From positions 1-36,951 of the forward strand of contig CAZVRK010000019.1 in assembly GCA_964629875.1 (NCBI GenBank): a stretch of 36,951 nucleotides of DNA. The letters run 5' to 3'. Made by a program: the position numbers and the translations under genes. The notes under the pieces are model-generated. The model did no database searches. It was not told the DNA's origin and saw nothing but the letters and a program-made list of their open reading frames with translations. The DNA comes from UBA3495 sp964629875 (lineage in GTDB: Bacteria > Chloroflexota > Dehalococcoidia > Lucifugimonadales > UBA3495). The number at the start of each line of letters is the position of its first letter. Position 1 is the stretch's first letter. Shown piece after piece: positions 15,395 through 24,945 of this stretch.

Positions 15395-18300
15395 GTGGCA
15401 AATCTATTAACTATAGAGGATCTAGCTAGCACAAATGAAGTTAAACTGACTCTCGACTGTGGTCCGGGCAGATCCCAATCATTTACTACAAACTTCCAGA
15501 TACCTTTTGAAGAAACAGACAGAGACGAAATACACTGGTATTTTAGTAAATACCTATCCGATGCTGCAGGTGATTCATCGCAACGGGCCGAAGCAATCGA
15601 AGTTGGACTACGCAATCTCGGAAGACTTTTATTCGAAAAATTACTGCAATCTACTCCTGATGGTACGTCTCTATACGAGATAGCTATCGAAGATGGTCTA
15701 GAAAATTGTCGAATGATCGTCTCATCAGATAGGCCGCAATTCCTGTCCATACCATGGGAGCTGATTAATGAACCTGTACAAGGTTACCTGATCAGCAAAA
15801 TGACATCAATTGTAAGAAAACCCATTAATTACACAGAAATATCTTCTGAACGTGGTATACCGAATGATCAACTCAACGTATTAATGATAGCTCCAAGACC
15901 CCAGTTAGGAGAATTTAGTCTATCAGGTGGTCTAACGGCCGAAACTGCCCAGTCACTCGAAGCTCTACCTGTACAAGCAGAGCTGGAGTATTTGTATCCT
16001 CCTACTTATGAAAATTTAAAAAGCACGTTAACGAATAAACCTAACTACTACCATGTATTGCACATTGATGGTTTGATGGCGAGTTCAAACAATGACTCAG
16101 TAGCGTTTGAACAAGTTGACGGAACTAAAGACATTGTAGATATACAGGAACTAGCCGACTGTATCAATACAGCAGGTATTCCAACATTAATAACCAACAA
16201 TGGGCCAGTGTGCCGAGAAAACTCTTGGTCCAGTCCATCGACTATAGCACTGAAATTATCCGCTACTGGCATTCCTAATATCATATCTCTGCCATATCTG
16301 ATACAGAGTCCGTCTGGAGAGAGGTTCCTAAGAAAATTCTACGCATCTTTGTCAGAAGGGATTGAAGTGTCACAGTGCGCAGCCGTATCACGCGGATTAT
16401 TGATGGACGAACCAAATCGAATCACATCTAATGGGAAACACATATTTTGGGACTGGATAACTCCCGCAATATACGAGAGCAATATATACAAACCTACTAC
16501 TATAACTATAGAGGAACCAGATCCGTTAGGACCTCCTGTATTACAGCCACAGCAAGCTATAGAGCAAGACTTACAATTACCAGCTGCAGGCCAATATGGA
16601 TTGATAGGCAGACAGCTAGAAACGTGTCTTATGGAAAGGCTAATAGCCCGAAACAAAATAATCCTGTTAGCTGGAAATACGGGTAGAGGAAAGACAGAAT
16701 TCGCCCTCAACTTAGGGAGATGGTTCCAAAAAGTTGGTCGCCCACAGAGACCAGGCGGAGTTTTCTACACCACATTTGAAACTTCTCATCCCAGTGGCTT
16801 AGAACGAGTGATTCATGAAATAGGGACAAGCATTGCTGACCTAGCTTTCGCAGATATGACTATTGCACAACAGCGAGACTGGGTCACCGAATATTTCCAA
16901 AGGACTCCATCATTGTTGATATGGGATAACGTCGAAAACATATCAGGATTTCCTGAAGGATCCCCAGGCCTCTTGGAAGAACCTGAATCCGCGGAATTAA
17001 ACGAATTCCTATCACAAATCACAAGTACCGGTGCTACAAGTGTTTTGCTAATCGGCAGAAGTCCTCAAGCACCGTGGTTGACCGTTGAGCATATTGTTGA
17101 ACCATGGAGCGGGTTGAATGGTGTTGAGAGTGTAGAACTAGCAGGTCACATTATAGAGAAAAACAGCATAGATCCGAATAGAATCACTCCGGAGCTTTCA
17201 GACCTTTTAAGTAGCGTTGAAGGACACCCATTGGCGTTACAAATGGCTCTACCACTACTTAAAGACGTTCCTTTAACAGTATTGATAGCAGAACTGAAAA
17301 ATACGGAAGAGAAGCTTTCTACAAGTTATGACGAAGAGGGTCGCGATAATTACTTTACAGCTGTAATGGAATACGCTTGGACGAAGATGTCCCATAGAAA
17401 CAGAACACATTTACCTTTCCTAAGTCTATTCCAGCGTAGGGTAATGATGGATATTTTAAATCACATGACCCAAGAGCAAGCGTATAAGTCTGCTATGGGA
17501 GAACAACTCGGATGGGGCGCGTGTCGTACGCTACTGAGGACGGCACAATCTTCAGGGTTCCTTGATCCCGTCTCACCCAGCGTATATCAAATACACCCTT
17601 CCCTACCATGGTTTTACGGGAAAAAACTTTCTTTGCAACTCCAAGGTAATAACATCCGGAATATGGAACAGGAATTCGTCCGTGTCTACGCTGACACCGC
17701 CGACTATTTTATGGAATCCCTCTATGAAAATCAGGACTCCGGAGTCACAGCAATCTTGGCTGAAGAGGGTAATTTAACTCAAGCTCTTGGTTTAGCACTA
17801 GAGTCTAAACAATGGGACAATGCCCAGCTTTTGGTTCAACCACTAGCTCAGGTATATCACATGCAGAAGAGGTTTGCGGAACTACGGAGACTCAGAGGCC
17901 AAATTCTCGAGATAGTAGGACAAACATCCGAGGAAGCTATAGCCAAGAACGCTGTAGAACTCTGGTTATACCTCTTAGGCACCGAGGCAAGTGAAGCCGT
18001 TGACTTGCATGATCTGGAGTATGCTGAAGACTTAAATAATAAACTCCTACAATATTTAGAGTCCCAGCCCGAAGGTAACTCAGATCCTAGAACAGCCGCT
18101 GTATACCACCAGTTCGGTCAAGTCGCCAAACAGAGATGGCAATTGGACGAGGCTGTTGAATGGTTTGAAAAATCTTTAGCGATCGTCCAGGATGGCGACG
18201 ACCCTTCAGCATCTTCCGATGATTTGTTTGCCCTCGGACAGGTCAAACAAAACCAAAGATATTATACCGAGGCAAAAGAACTCTACCAAAAAGCCCTAGA

Positions 18301-19066
18301 TATACACCAAAGACTCCCTGATGAAGAATCAATGGTCAACGACTACAGGGCGCTCGGAACCGTATGTCAACTCAAATTTGAATATGAAGAAGCGGCCAAC
18401 TGGTTAAACAGAGCAAGAGCGATTGTAGAAGAGCAACGGGATGAGGAAACAGCCATACTGATTTTTCACCAGATGGGAGTGGTCGCCCACGCCCAATACT
18501 TTTTCGACGACGCTATAAGCTGGTACCAACAAGCGTTACAACTCAGTGATAGATTGGGCAACCAGTATCAAATGGCCGTCGAGTTCCATCACCTAGGGCT
18601 TCTACATCAAACACGTGGTATTGTCTACCAAGAAGCTGAAGAATGGTATCTCACTGCGTTAGATCAATGGAACAAAATCGGAGATAGAAGATCAGCAGGG
18701 GATGAATGTCGCCAACTGGGAGTACTGTTCCACGAACAGGAAAAATATGAGGACGCAAATAAATGGTACAGAGAAGCTTGCGGAATATTTGAAGAGATCG
18801 CTGACGTACCTAGACTGGCTCGCACATATGGCCAACTAAGCATGATTTCAGAGTCACAAGATAAGATTACCGATGCTCTGGAATGGGCCACTAGAACTTA
18901 CGATCTCGCTGTTAACCACAACCTATCGGTGATCGTCCAAGTAAAATCACATCTAAACAGACTGAGAGATACGTACGGGCACGAGAACTTTAAGTCTTGG
19001 TGGTTAGGTTTTACCGGTACAGAAGCTCCGGAAGATCTGGATGTAGATACCAGCAGGATAATTTAG
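15395..19066 (+). CDS. CHAT-like / STAND ATPase / TPR protein
   Basis: 1223 residues from GTG 15395, with AGGAG 7 bases upstream. Residues 1 to about 365 resemble a CHAT (caspase-like) domain: LSIPWELI at 117-124, HIDGL at 223-227, and a closing FLRKFYASLSEGIEVSQCA. At the two catalytic positions the usual GHG His aligns with L227 and the usual Cys of L-S-A-C with N269 (C273 is four residues on), so protease activity is doubtful. Residues about 400-620 form a STAND/NB-ARC ATPase: Walker A GNTGRGKT at 427-434, Walker B LLIWDN at 507-512, and an EGHPLAL sensor-like motif at 609-615. Residues about 850-1180 contain TPR-like helical repeats. Such proteins act as signal-responsive switches. It heads a four-gene run. 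Confidence 0.85.
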   Translation: MANLLTIEDLASTNEVKLTLDCGPGRSQSFTTNFQIPFEETDRDEIHWYFSKYLSDAAGDSSQRAEAIEVGLRNLGRLLFEKLLQSTPDGTSLYEIAIEDGLENCRMIVSSDRPQFLSIPWELINEPVQGYLISKMTSIVRKPINYTEISSERGIPNDQLNVLMIAPRPQLGEFSLSGGLTAETAQSLEALPVQAELEYLYPPTYENLKSTLTNKPNYYHVLHIDGLMASSNNDSVAFEQVDGTKDIVDIQELADCINTAGIPTLITNNGPVCRENSWSSPSTIALKLSATGIPNIISLPYLIQSPSGERFLRKFYASLSEGIEVSQCAAVSRGLLMDEPNRITSNGKHIFWDWITPAIYESNIYKPTTITIEEPDPLGPPVLQPQQAIEQDLQLPAAGQYGLIGRQLETCLMERLIARNKIILLAGNTGRGKTEFALNLGRWFQKVGRPQRPGGVFYTTFETSHPSGLERVIHEIGTSIADLAFADMTIAQQRDWVTEYFQRTPSLLIWDNVENISGFPEGSPGLLEEPESAELNEFLSQITSTGATSVLLIGRSPQAPWLTVEHIVEPWSGLNGVESVELAGHIIEKNSIDPNRITPELSDLLSSVEGHPLALQMALPLLKDVPLTVLIAELKNTEEKLSTSYDEEGRDNYFTAVMEYAWTKMSHRNRTHLPFLSLFQRRVMMDILNHMTQEQAYKSAMGEQLGWGACRTLLRTAQSSGFLDPVSPSVYQIHPSLPWFYGKKLSLQLQGNNIRNMEQEFVRVYADTADYFMESLYENQDSGVTAILAEEGNLTQALGLALESKQWDNAQLLVQPLAQVYHMQKRFAELRRLRGQILEIVGQTSEEAIAKNAVELWLYLLGTEASEAVDLHDLEYAEDLNNKLLQYLESQPEGNSDPRTAAVYHQFGQVAKQRWQLDEAVEWFEKSLAIVQDGDDPSASSDDLFALGQVKQNQRYYTEAKELYQKALDIHQRLPDEESMVNDYRALGTVCQLKFEYEEAANWLNRARAIVEEQRDEETAILIFHQMGVVAHAQYFFDDAISWYQQALQLSDRLGNQYQMAVEFHHLGLLHQTRGIVYQEAEEWYLTALDQWNKIGDRRSAGDECRQLGVLFHEQEKYEDANKWYREACGIFEEIADVPRLARTYGQLSMISESQDKITDALEWATRTYDLAVNHNLSVIVQVKSHLNRLRDTYGHENFKSWWLGFTGTEAPEDLDVDTSRII

Positions 19067-19097
19067 CATACCAATTTTCATATACCTAGGAGCATAT

Positions 19098-21032
19098 ATG
19101 GCCGTCACTAGACTAGAAATACACAAGCGACAGCCCTACGATAACAAACAGTCCTTCGGAAATACCGGCACATATGAACAAATCTTCGCCACGGCTTTTT
19201 TTAAGATTGATCCTAATACCGAAGATAACAGCCAAATCACAGATATAGAACTAGCCAACACAGATACAGATGGCCTAGTTTCGTTTTCCGCAGACGTTTG
19301 CATACTTAAACCGACAGATATAAAGAAAGGTAACAACACTTTATATGTCGACATACCCAATCGCGGAAGAGATCGCTCTCTTAATCTTCTTAATAGTTCC
19401 AACTCCGACCAACTTAATAATCCTGGCAATGGGTTTTTAATGAGACAAGGTTACACAATAGCATGGTGTGGCTGGCAACACGATGTTCCTAACAGTGACC
19501 AACTTCTGAAATTACAAAGCCCTACAGCCAATGTGTCAGGGAAAATTGCAATTAACATCCAGACAAACCGAATGAGCTACGTTGAGGAATTATCTGAGAG
19601 AGGGCACGAACCATACCCTACAACTAATACTTCAGACAATGAGGCAACTTTGACAGTGCGAGACCATGACGAGTCAGAGCCGTCCATAATTCCCCGAGAA
19701 GAATGGGGATTCGGGAAGATAGACGGCGTCAATGTCACACCAGACGACCACCATGTATATCTTAAACAGGGCTTTAATCCAGGAATGATTTACCAAGTCA
19801 TCTATACTACGGCCAAAGCGCCCATATCGGGATTGGGCCTATTAGCAACCAGAGATTTTGTATCTTTCCTACGATACTCAGACTCATCGTCGGAAAACCC
19901 CTGCTCGAATTATTTAGAAAAATCGATTGGATTTGGGCAGTCTCAAAGTGGAAGATTCCTACGTACCCTCCTGTATCTTGGACTAAACTCGGATGAGAAA
20001 AACAGGATCATTTTCGACGGCATAATCGCTCACGTTGCAGGAGCTCGACGGGGAGAGTTCAATCAAAGATTTTCACAGCCATCGACAGCTGTGAAACACA
20101 GTAAAAGCAACTTATTCCCCTTTACTGATACTATAGCAACGCACCCATCAACGAGCGTATCCGATTGCCTCTTATCAAGACAAAGCGAGAAAGGTAATGT
20201 ACCTAAGATATTTCTGATGAACTCCGCCTGTGAATACTGGTGGGCTCACGCATCCCTTACACACACAGATTTAACAGGCACTCTAGATGTGGAACCGTCA
20301 AGTAATGTCAGGATTTACAATTACTCAGGTACTCAACACGCTTCGGGGACGTTTCCCGCAACCGATCACGACGCAAATGGAGCACTCGGACAACAATTGT
20401 TTAACTGGATAGATTACAGACCCGCATTAAGAGCTTCACTATTGAATCTTCATATATGGCTCGAATCTGGTATCGAACCGCCCCCCAGTCAAATAGGACG
20501 AATATCCGATGATACTCTAGCTACGCTGGAATCAATAAGGGATATATTCGAACAGATACCGACAGTTAACTTTCCTAAACACTTAAAACGCATTTCGGAT
20601 ATGTCATTTAACAACACAGAGCAGCCTGCGGAAAATCTACCTAGCCACGTTGGAGATCCATACCCCGTTAGAGTCCCATCTGTAGATCACGACGGCAACG
20701 AAATCCCAGGGATAAGGCTACCGGATATCACTGTGCCCATAGGAACTCATACAGGATGGAATATTCGACATGACGATACAGGCGGCTCTGGGCAAGTCAT
20801 GGGTACTACTGGGTCCACAATTCCTTTTGCCCTCACCAAATCACAGCGAGATGCTGCAGGAGACCCCAGAAAGTCTATCGAGGAGAGATACCCTACAATG
20901 GAAGACTATCTTTCTAAAGTCAGGATTTCGTGCGAAAAACTTATCAGCGATCGCTTTTTGATCACAGAGGATATAGAACCGATAGTAGACGGAGCTAGAA
21001 ACCGGTTTGAAAGCTTGAGCAAAGGATCCTAA
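19098..21032 (+). CDS. Alpha/beta-hydrolase domain protein (Abhydrolase_10-like)
   Basis: 644 residues with TAGGAG 7 bases before the ATG. The N-terminal region (to about 240) is beta-rich with YVDIPNRGR at 83-91 and GYTIAWCGWQHD near 118-129. The hydrolase core shows the nucleophile elbow G-F-G-Q-S-Q-S-G-R-F at 278-287, with S282 the likely nucleophile. Later landmarks are YNYSGTQHASG near 405 and a PPPSQIGR segment. This matches large alpha/beta-hydrolase domain proteins of unknown substrate found in soil and marine bacteria. No signal peptide is visible, so it is probably cytosolic. It lies 31 bases after the CHAT-STAND gene and 31 before an oxidoreductase, suggesting one transcript for hydrolysis and oxidation of an ester or lactone. 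Confidence 0.8.
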   Translation: MAVTRLEIHKRQPYDNKQSFGNTGTYEQIFATAFFKIDPNTEDNSQITDIELANTDTDGLVSFSADVCILKPTDIKKGNNTLYVDIPNRGRDRSLNLLNSSNSDQLNNPGNGFLMRQGYTIAWCGWQHDVPNSDQLLKLQSPTANVSGKIAINIQTNRMSYVEELSERGHEPYPTTNTSDNEATLTVRDHDESEPSIIPREEWGFGKIDGVNVTPDDHHVYLKQGFNPGMIYQVIYTTAKAPISGLGLLATRDFVSFLRYSDSSSENPCSNYLEKSIGFGQSQSGRFLRTLLYLGLNSDEKNRIIFDGIIAHVAGARRGEFNQRFSQPSTAVKHSKSNLFPFTDTIATHPSTSVSDCLLSRQSEKGNVPKIFLMNSACEYWWAHASLTHTDLTGTLDVEPSSNVRIYNYSGTQHASGTFPATDHDANGALGQQLFNWIDYRPALRASLLNLHIWLESGIEPPPSQIGRISDDTLATLESIRDIFEQIPTVNFPKHLKRISDMSFNNTEQPAENLPSHVGDPYPVRVPSVDHDGNEIPGIRLPDITVPIGTHTGWNIRHDDTGGSGQVMGTTGSTIPFALTKSQRDAAGDPRKSIEERYPTMEDYLSKVRISCEKLISDRFLITEDIEPIVDGARNRFESLSKGS

Positions 21033-21063
21033 CCTGGCCACTAACATACAGGGAGATATAACA

Positions 21064-21906
21064 ATGAACATTGGAACGTCTATACCCCTCCCAGCTTACA
21101 CTATAGATCCCGCGTTTATGGCCAAAAAAGCTGAAGACCTGGGATTTGAGTCAATCTGGTATGCGGAACACCCGGTACTACCTGTCCAAAGTGAAAGTCA
21201 GTTTCCTAACGGAGGGCCAATACCTGAATCTTACGCTCATTTTACTGATCCATATATCGCGCTATCTAGAGCTTCCGGTGTAACAAGTAAAATCAAACTG
21301 GGAACGGGTATAACCCTTGTTCCTGAAAGAAACCCACTGCTCCTAGCAAAGGAAATAGCCACTCTGGATCGTTTTAGTGGCGGGAGATTTCTTTTTGGAA
21401 TAGGCGCAGGTTGGAATCGAGAAGAAACAGAACTAATGGGTGGTGATTTTGACCACAGATGGACCCAAGTAAGGGAATCCGTTGACGTTATGAAAGAGCT
21501 ATGGACCAAGGACGAAGCAGAATTCCATGGCAAATACTACGACTTCCCGCCGGTAAAGTGTAACCCCAAACCACTTCAGTCTCCTCATCCCCCGATCATA
21601 CTGGGAGGAGCATCCAGAAACGTGCTCCGTAGGATAGCAACATGGGCGGATGGATGGCTACCATTAAGGATATCTCCAGAAGAACTGGAAACATCTCGGA
21701 AAATATTGGATGCACTGGCAGGAGAAATGGGAAGAAACCCTTCTGATATCACTATCACCGCATACGGACAAAACCCAGATATAACCTTGATACGGTCTCT
21801 ATTTGACGCCGGTGCGGATAGGGTAGTTATTCGGCCTGAACATGTTGATACGGAGTCAGAAATGGGCCAACAGCTTGAGAACATAGCAAACGAAGTAATG
21901 AGATAA
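21064..21906 (+). CDS. LLM-class F420/flavin-dependent oxidoreductase
   Basis: 280 residues with GGGAG 9 bases upstream. The luciferase-like TIM barrel is indicated by AEDLGFESIWYAEHP near residues 23-37, SKIKLGTGITLVPERNPL near 76-93, and RFLFGIGAGWNREE near 109-122. The C-terminal half carries PPIILGGAS and WADGWLP. Short length and motif spacing fit the F420-dependent (TIGR03619-type) subgroup, though FMN use cannot be excluded. It is distinct from the longer LLM enzyme at 988. It lies within the operon-like run between the hydrolase and MmgE/PrpD, so it probably handles an intermediate of the same substrate. Confidence 0.88.
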   Translation: MNIGTSIPLPAYTIDPAFMAKKAEDLGFESIWYAEHPVLPVQSESQFPNGGPIPESYAHFTDPYIALSRASGVTSKIKLGTGITLVPERNPLLLAKEIATLDRFSGGRFLFGIGAGWNREETELMGGDFDHRWTQVRESVDVMKELWTKDEAEFHGKYYDFPPVKCNPKPLQSPHPPIILGGASRNVLRRIATWADGWLPLRISPEELETSRKILDALAGEMGRNPSDITITAYGQNPDITLIRSLFDAGADRVVIRPEHVDTESEMGQQLENIANEVMR

Positions 21907-21954
21907 TACTCGGAAGCTTATTGTAAAACATAAAAGCAAAGTAAGAGGCTATTT

Positions 21955-23307
21955 ATGGATCATATAACAGATTTTTTAAGCACGTACAGTTGCGATCTAA
22001 CCTATGAACATTTAGACCCAGAGGTCGTTCATCACGTTAAGAGAACAATTATAGATACCATAGGTTGCGCTGTAGGCGGATATCTATCGGAGCCCGGAAA
22101 GATCGCTCGTCATATCGCAAACAACATAACAAGTACACTACCTTCCAGAATATTGGGTACCGAAAGTTACAGTTCGATCGACATGGCTGGATTCGCCAAT
22201 GGTGTCATGGTTCGGTATCTTGACTGCAACGATTCATATTTTTCACCTGGAGGTGGTCATCCCAGCGATATGATACCAGCGGCGTTAGCGATGGGAGATC
22301 CATTTAACACAGATGGCCGGACGATCATTACCGCTACTGTTTTAGCTTACGAAGTGTTTTGTCGTATCTCAGATCAAGTCCCTGATTCACCATGGGATCA
22401 AGGAATATTTAGCGTTATAGGAGCGGCTTGTGCTGCCGGCAAAGTAATGGGATTAGACAAAAATTCAATGGCTAATGCTATATCACTAGCAGTAGTACCA
22501 AATGTTCCCTTAAGAGTTACTCGTATGGGGGAACTTTCCATGTGGAAGGGATGTGCATCAGCCAGTGCAACGAGATCAGGCCTGTTCGCAGCCCAATTAG
22601 CTAGCGAAGGCATGACAGGACCGTTCGAACCATTTGAGGGAAGAAAAGGCTTATGGGAATCTGCTCTGAACCGCACAATATCACTTGAAGAGTTTGGTGG
22701 TAGTAAACAACAGTTCCGAATCATGTCCAACACATTCAAATTTTATCCGTCACAAATACATACCCAGGCGCCCATCGGATTAGCTGCAGAATTGCATAAA
22801 CAAATAGATGTATCAGATATTAAGTCAATCCATATCGATAGTTATCACGGAGCGGTAAGCAGTGCTTCCTCCGAACCTGAGAAGTGGGATCCTAAAACTC
22901 GTGAAACAGCTGATCATAGCATTCCATATTTGGTAGCAGTTGCTCTGCAGGATGGTATGGTAAGCCCAGCCAGCTTTACCCACGAAAGAATTCAAGATCC
23001 ATCATTAAGAACGATAATCAATAAAATGACTATCGACGAAAACCCAGACTTTACAGCCAAATACCCTGCCGAATATAACTGCAAAATAGAAGTGGAAACC
23101 CTATCCGGAAAAACGTTCAGCGTACAGACCTCATTTCCAAAAGGCCATAAAAACAACCCGCTAAGTGATAGTGAAGTAAACGACAAGTTCAAGCGTTTAG
23201 CTATCCCAGCGATTACCAATGAACAATGTGACATCGCTCTAGAATTGTTATGGGACCTAGAAAATCTAGAAACCTTTGACGAAGTATTTGATGCTCTCGT
23301 AGTATAG
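21955..23307 (+). CDS. MmgE/PrpD family protein
   Basis: 450 residues. Typical MmgE/PrpD features are an N-terminal helical region with DTIGCAVGG near residues 35-43, the catalytic-region signature VRYLDCNDSY near 82-91 with GGGHPSDMIPAALAMG just after, and a C-terminal small domain with a PKGHKNNPLSDSEVNDKF segment. Known members include 2-methylcitrate dehydratase, cis-aconitate decarboxylase and cyclic-acid isomerases or hydrolases. The substrate here is unknown; no prpB or prpC is nearby, so propionate degradation is not implied. AAGAGG lies about 7 bases before the ATG. It is the last gene of the run starting at 15395. Confidence 0.9.
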   Translation: MDHITDFLSTYSCDLTYEHLDPEVVHHVKRTIIDTIGCAVGGYLSEPGKIARHIANNITSTLPSRILGTESYSSIDMAGFANGVMVRYLDCNDSYFSPGGGHPSDMIPAALAMGDPFNTDGRTIITATVLAYEVFCRISDQVPDSPWDQGIFSVIGAACAAGKVMGLDKNSMANAISLAVVPNVPLRVTRMGELSMWKGCASASATRSGLFAAQLASEGMTGPFEPFEGRKGLWESALNRTISLEEFGGSKQQFRIMSNTFKFYPSQIHTQAPIGLAAELHKQIDVSDIKSIHIDSYHGAVSSASSEPEKWDPKTRETADHSIPYLVAVALQDGMVSPASFTHERIQDPSLRTIINKMTIDENPDFTAKYPAEYNCKIEVETLSGKTFSVQTSFPKGHKNNPLSDSEVNDKFKRLAIPAITNEQCDIALELLWDLENLETFDEVFDALVV

Positions 23308-23336
23308 TTATAAAGCTTTTGGGAGGATCATTATTC

Positions 23337-23365
23337 TTGGGAAGCATTAAGTGTGATGTTATACT
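23337..23365 (+). promoter_or_regulatory. Promoter of the cysteine-rich small gene
   Basis: TTGGGA (23337-23342), a 17-base spacer, and TATACT (23360-23365; 5 of 6). It lies 60 bases before the 23426 ATG and may also serve the MFS gene. Confidence 0.55.
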
Positions 23366-23425
23366 ACTCATCATAAATTGATGCTGGCAAGCGGGAAAAG
23401 GCCGAATATAGAGGACAGACCATTA

Positions 23426-23545
23426 ATGGTAAAAAACCTTAACAACATCATTATTTGCGAAATTTGCGGAGCTCAAATGCTCGAGAATCACTGCAAAATT
23501 CGTTGCACTAATTGTGGCTACACTAGAGACTGTTCAGACCCATAG
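23426..23545 (+). CDS. 39-residue cysteine-rich (zinc-ribbon-like) protein
   Basis: A short frame with AGAGGA 10 bases before the ATG and a promoter at 23337-23365. Its 39 residues carry two CxxC knuckles, CEIC at 11-14 and CTNC at 27-30, plus H22, C23 and C36. The spacing fits a minimal rubredoxin-like zinc ribbon, and the terminal CGY-x-R-D-C-S-D-P string resembles an often-unannotated small protein I have seen in other bacteria. A metal-binding fold is strongly suggested; function is unknown. It precedes the MFS transporter by 72 bases. Annotation pipelines with a 60-codon cut-off would miss it. Confidence 0.75.
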   Translation: MVKNLNNIIICEICGAQMLENHCKIRCTNCGYTRDCSDP

Positions 23546-23617
23546 TAAGCCGAGCGGTCTTCACACCTCAATCTATCTTATCAACTAGTCCGACTACTAT
23601 GTAAGGCAAGGAAGCTT

Positions 23618-24937
23618 TTGTCTCAGCAAACTAATGAGAATACGACTCCGCAGGATACCCAACCCGAAGAACCTGATACCCATAAAACCTGGTTAGGGCT
23701 TCGTACATTTGAATCACTGTCTTATGCTAACTACCGATATCTTTGGAGTTGCAATTTCTTAGTAAATGCCGCCGATTGGTTGCAAATACTTACAGTCGGA
23801 TGGCTTATGCTCAGATTAACTGACGGCAACGCCCTACTGACTGGCACAGTAGTTGGTATCAGAACATTACCAATTCTGTTTATCGGACCCTGGGCAGGGG
23901 TTCTAGCTGATCGAATAGACCGCAGAAAACTTATGGCAAGCACTCAAGCTGTTTTAGCCGTTACTGCTGTAATGTTTGCTATTTTAGTGTCAACTAGCGA
24001 AATCACTGAAACTGGATCAACAGGCCCGTTAAAACCTTGGCATCTATTCCTATATGTGTCTGTGACGGGTGTACTTCACACCATAATACGCCCGCTGCGG
24101 CATGCGCTTGTTCCAAACGTTGTCCCTAGAATAGCAATGCCGAATGCTATGGCACTACAAGCAACTACTAGGACGGCTACACGGTTATTGGGACCGGCTC
24201 TGGGAGGAGTACTCATTGAAGTATTCGGAGGTTACGACTGGAACTTCTACCTAGAGGCTGCAGCGTACATAGGCGCCCTAATAGTGATCTGGCCTCTCCG
24301 AACACCATATCGAACAAAATCTACCGCTAATGAATCAACAATGCTACAGAACATGGGTGAAGGATTGTCATATGTGTGGAACCATAAAGTGATCCTATAC
24401 CTGATAGCAATAATGATGATACCTAATCTTGTATTCCAACCGGTAGTGTTTATATTACCTATCTTCGTCTCTGACATCTTGGGCAGCAGCGAAGGAATAG
24501 GAGGCCTGCTTCTGTCTGTAATGGGGGTTGGTGGAGTTACTGCATCAATAATAGTAGCGACATTTGGATTTAAACTAGGTACGGGCAAAACTATCATTTA
24601 CGCCATGATTCTGGGTACTGCAAGTATATTAATTATGTCTCAAGTACCCCTATTACCTGTAACTATAGCCATGTTTTTGATCATGGGATTCGCTCAGACT
24701 CATATCCGTATAGGCAATCCCACATTGGTACAAACACTATCACCTGATGAACTCAGAGGTCGTATATCGAGTTTCTACCAGTTTGACAATGGGTTCACAC
24801 CTCTTGCAGTACTACTTATCGGTGCCTTAGCCCAATTCACAAACGCCACATTTGCGTTGACATTGGTCGCATCCGTCAGTCTGGTAATATCCATAGCTAC
24901 TCTGATCTTCGCCCGCCAAATCAAACAACTGGATTGA
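23618..24937 (+). CDS. MFS transporter (EntS/MFS_3-like)
   Basis: 439 residues from a TTG start, with AAGGAAG about 5 bases upstream. A hydrophilic N-terminal tail of about 25 residues precedes roughly 12 hydrophobic segments. The MFS loop motif appears as GVLADRIDRRKLM near residues 90-102, and the RHALVPNVVP loop near 155-164 is typical of the EntS/MFS_3 exporter group. The central DELRGRISS segment near 369 is likewise a family marker. It is an inner-membrane transporter, probably a proton-driven exporter of small molecules. Substrate unknown. It converges on the ThyX gene with only 8 bases between stops. Confidence 0.87.
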   Translation: MSQQTNENTTPQDTQPEEPDTHKTWLGLRTFESLSYANYRYLWSCNFLVNAADWLQILTVGWLMLRLTDGNALLTGTVVGIRTLPILFIGPWAGVLADRIDRRKLMASTQAVLAVTAVMFAILVSTSEITETGSTGPLKPWHLFLYVSVTGVLHTIIRPLRHALVPNVVPRIAMPNAMALQATTRTATRLLGPALGGVLIEVFGGYDWNFYLEAAAYIGALIVIWPLRTPYRTKSTANESTMLQNMGEGLSYVWNHKVILYLIAIMMIPNLVFQPVVFILPIFVSDILGSSEGIGGLLLSVMGVGGVTASIIVATFGFKLGTGKTIIYAMILGTASILIMSQVPLLPVTIAMFLIMGFAQTHIRIGNPTLVQTLSPDELRGRISSFYQFDNGFTPLAVLLIGALAQFTNATFALTLVASVSLVISIATLIFARQIKQLD

Positions 24938-24945
24938 TCAGGACA

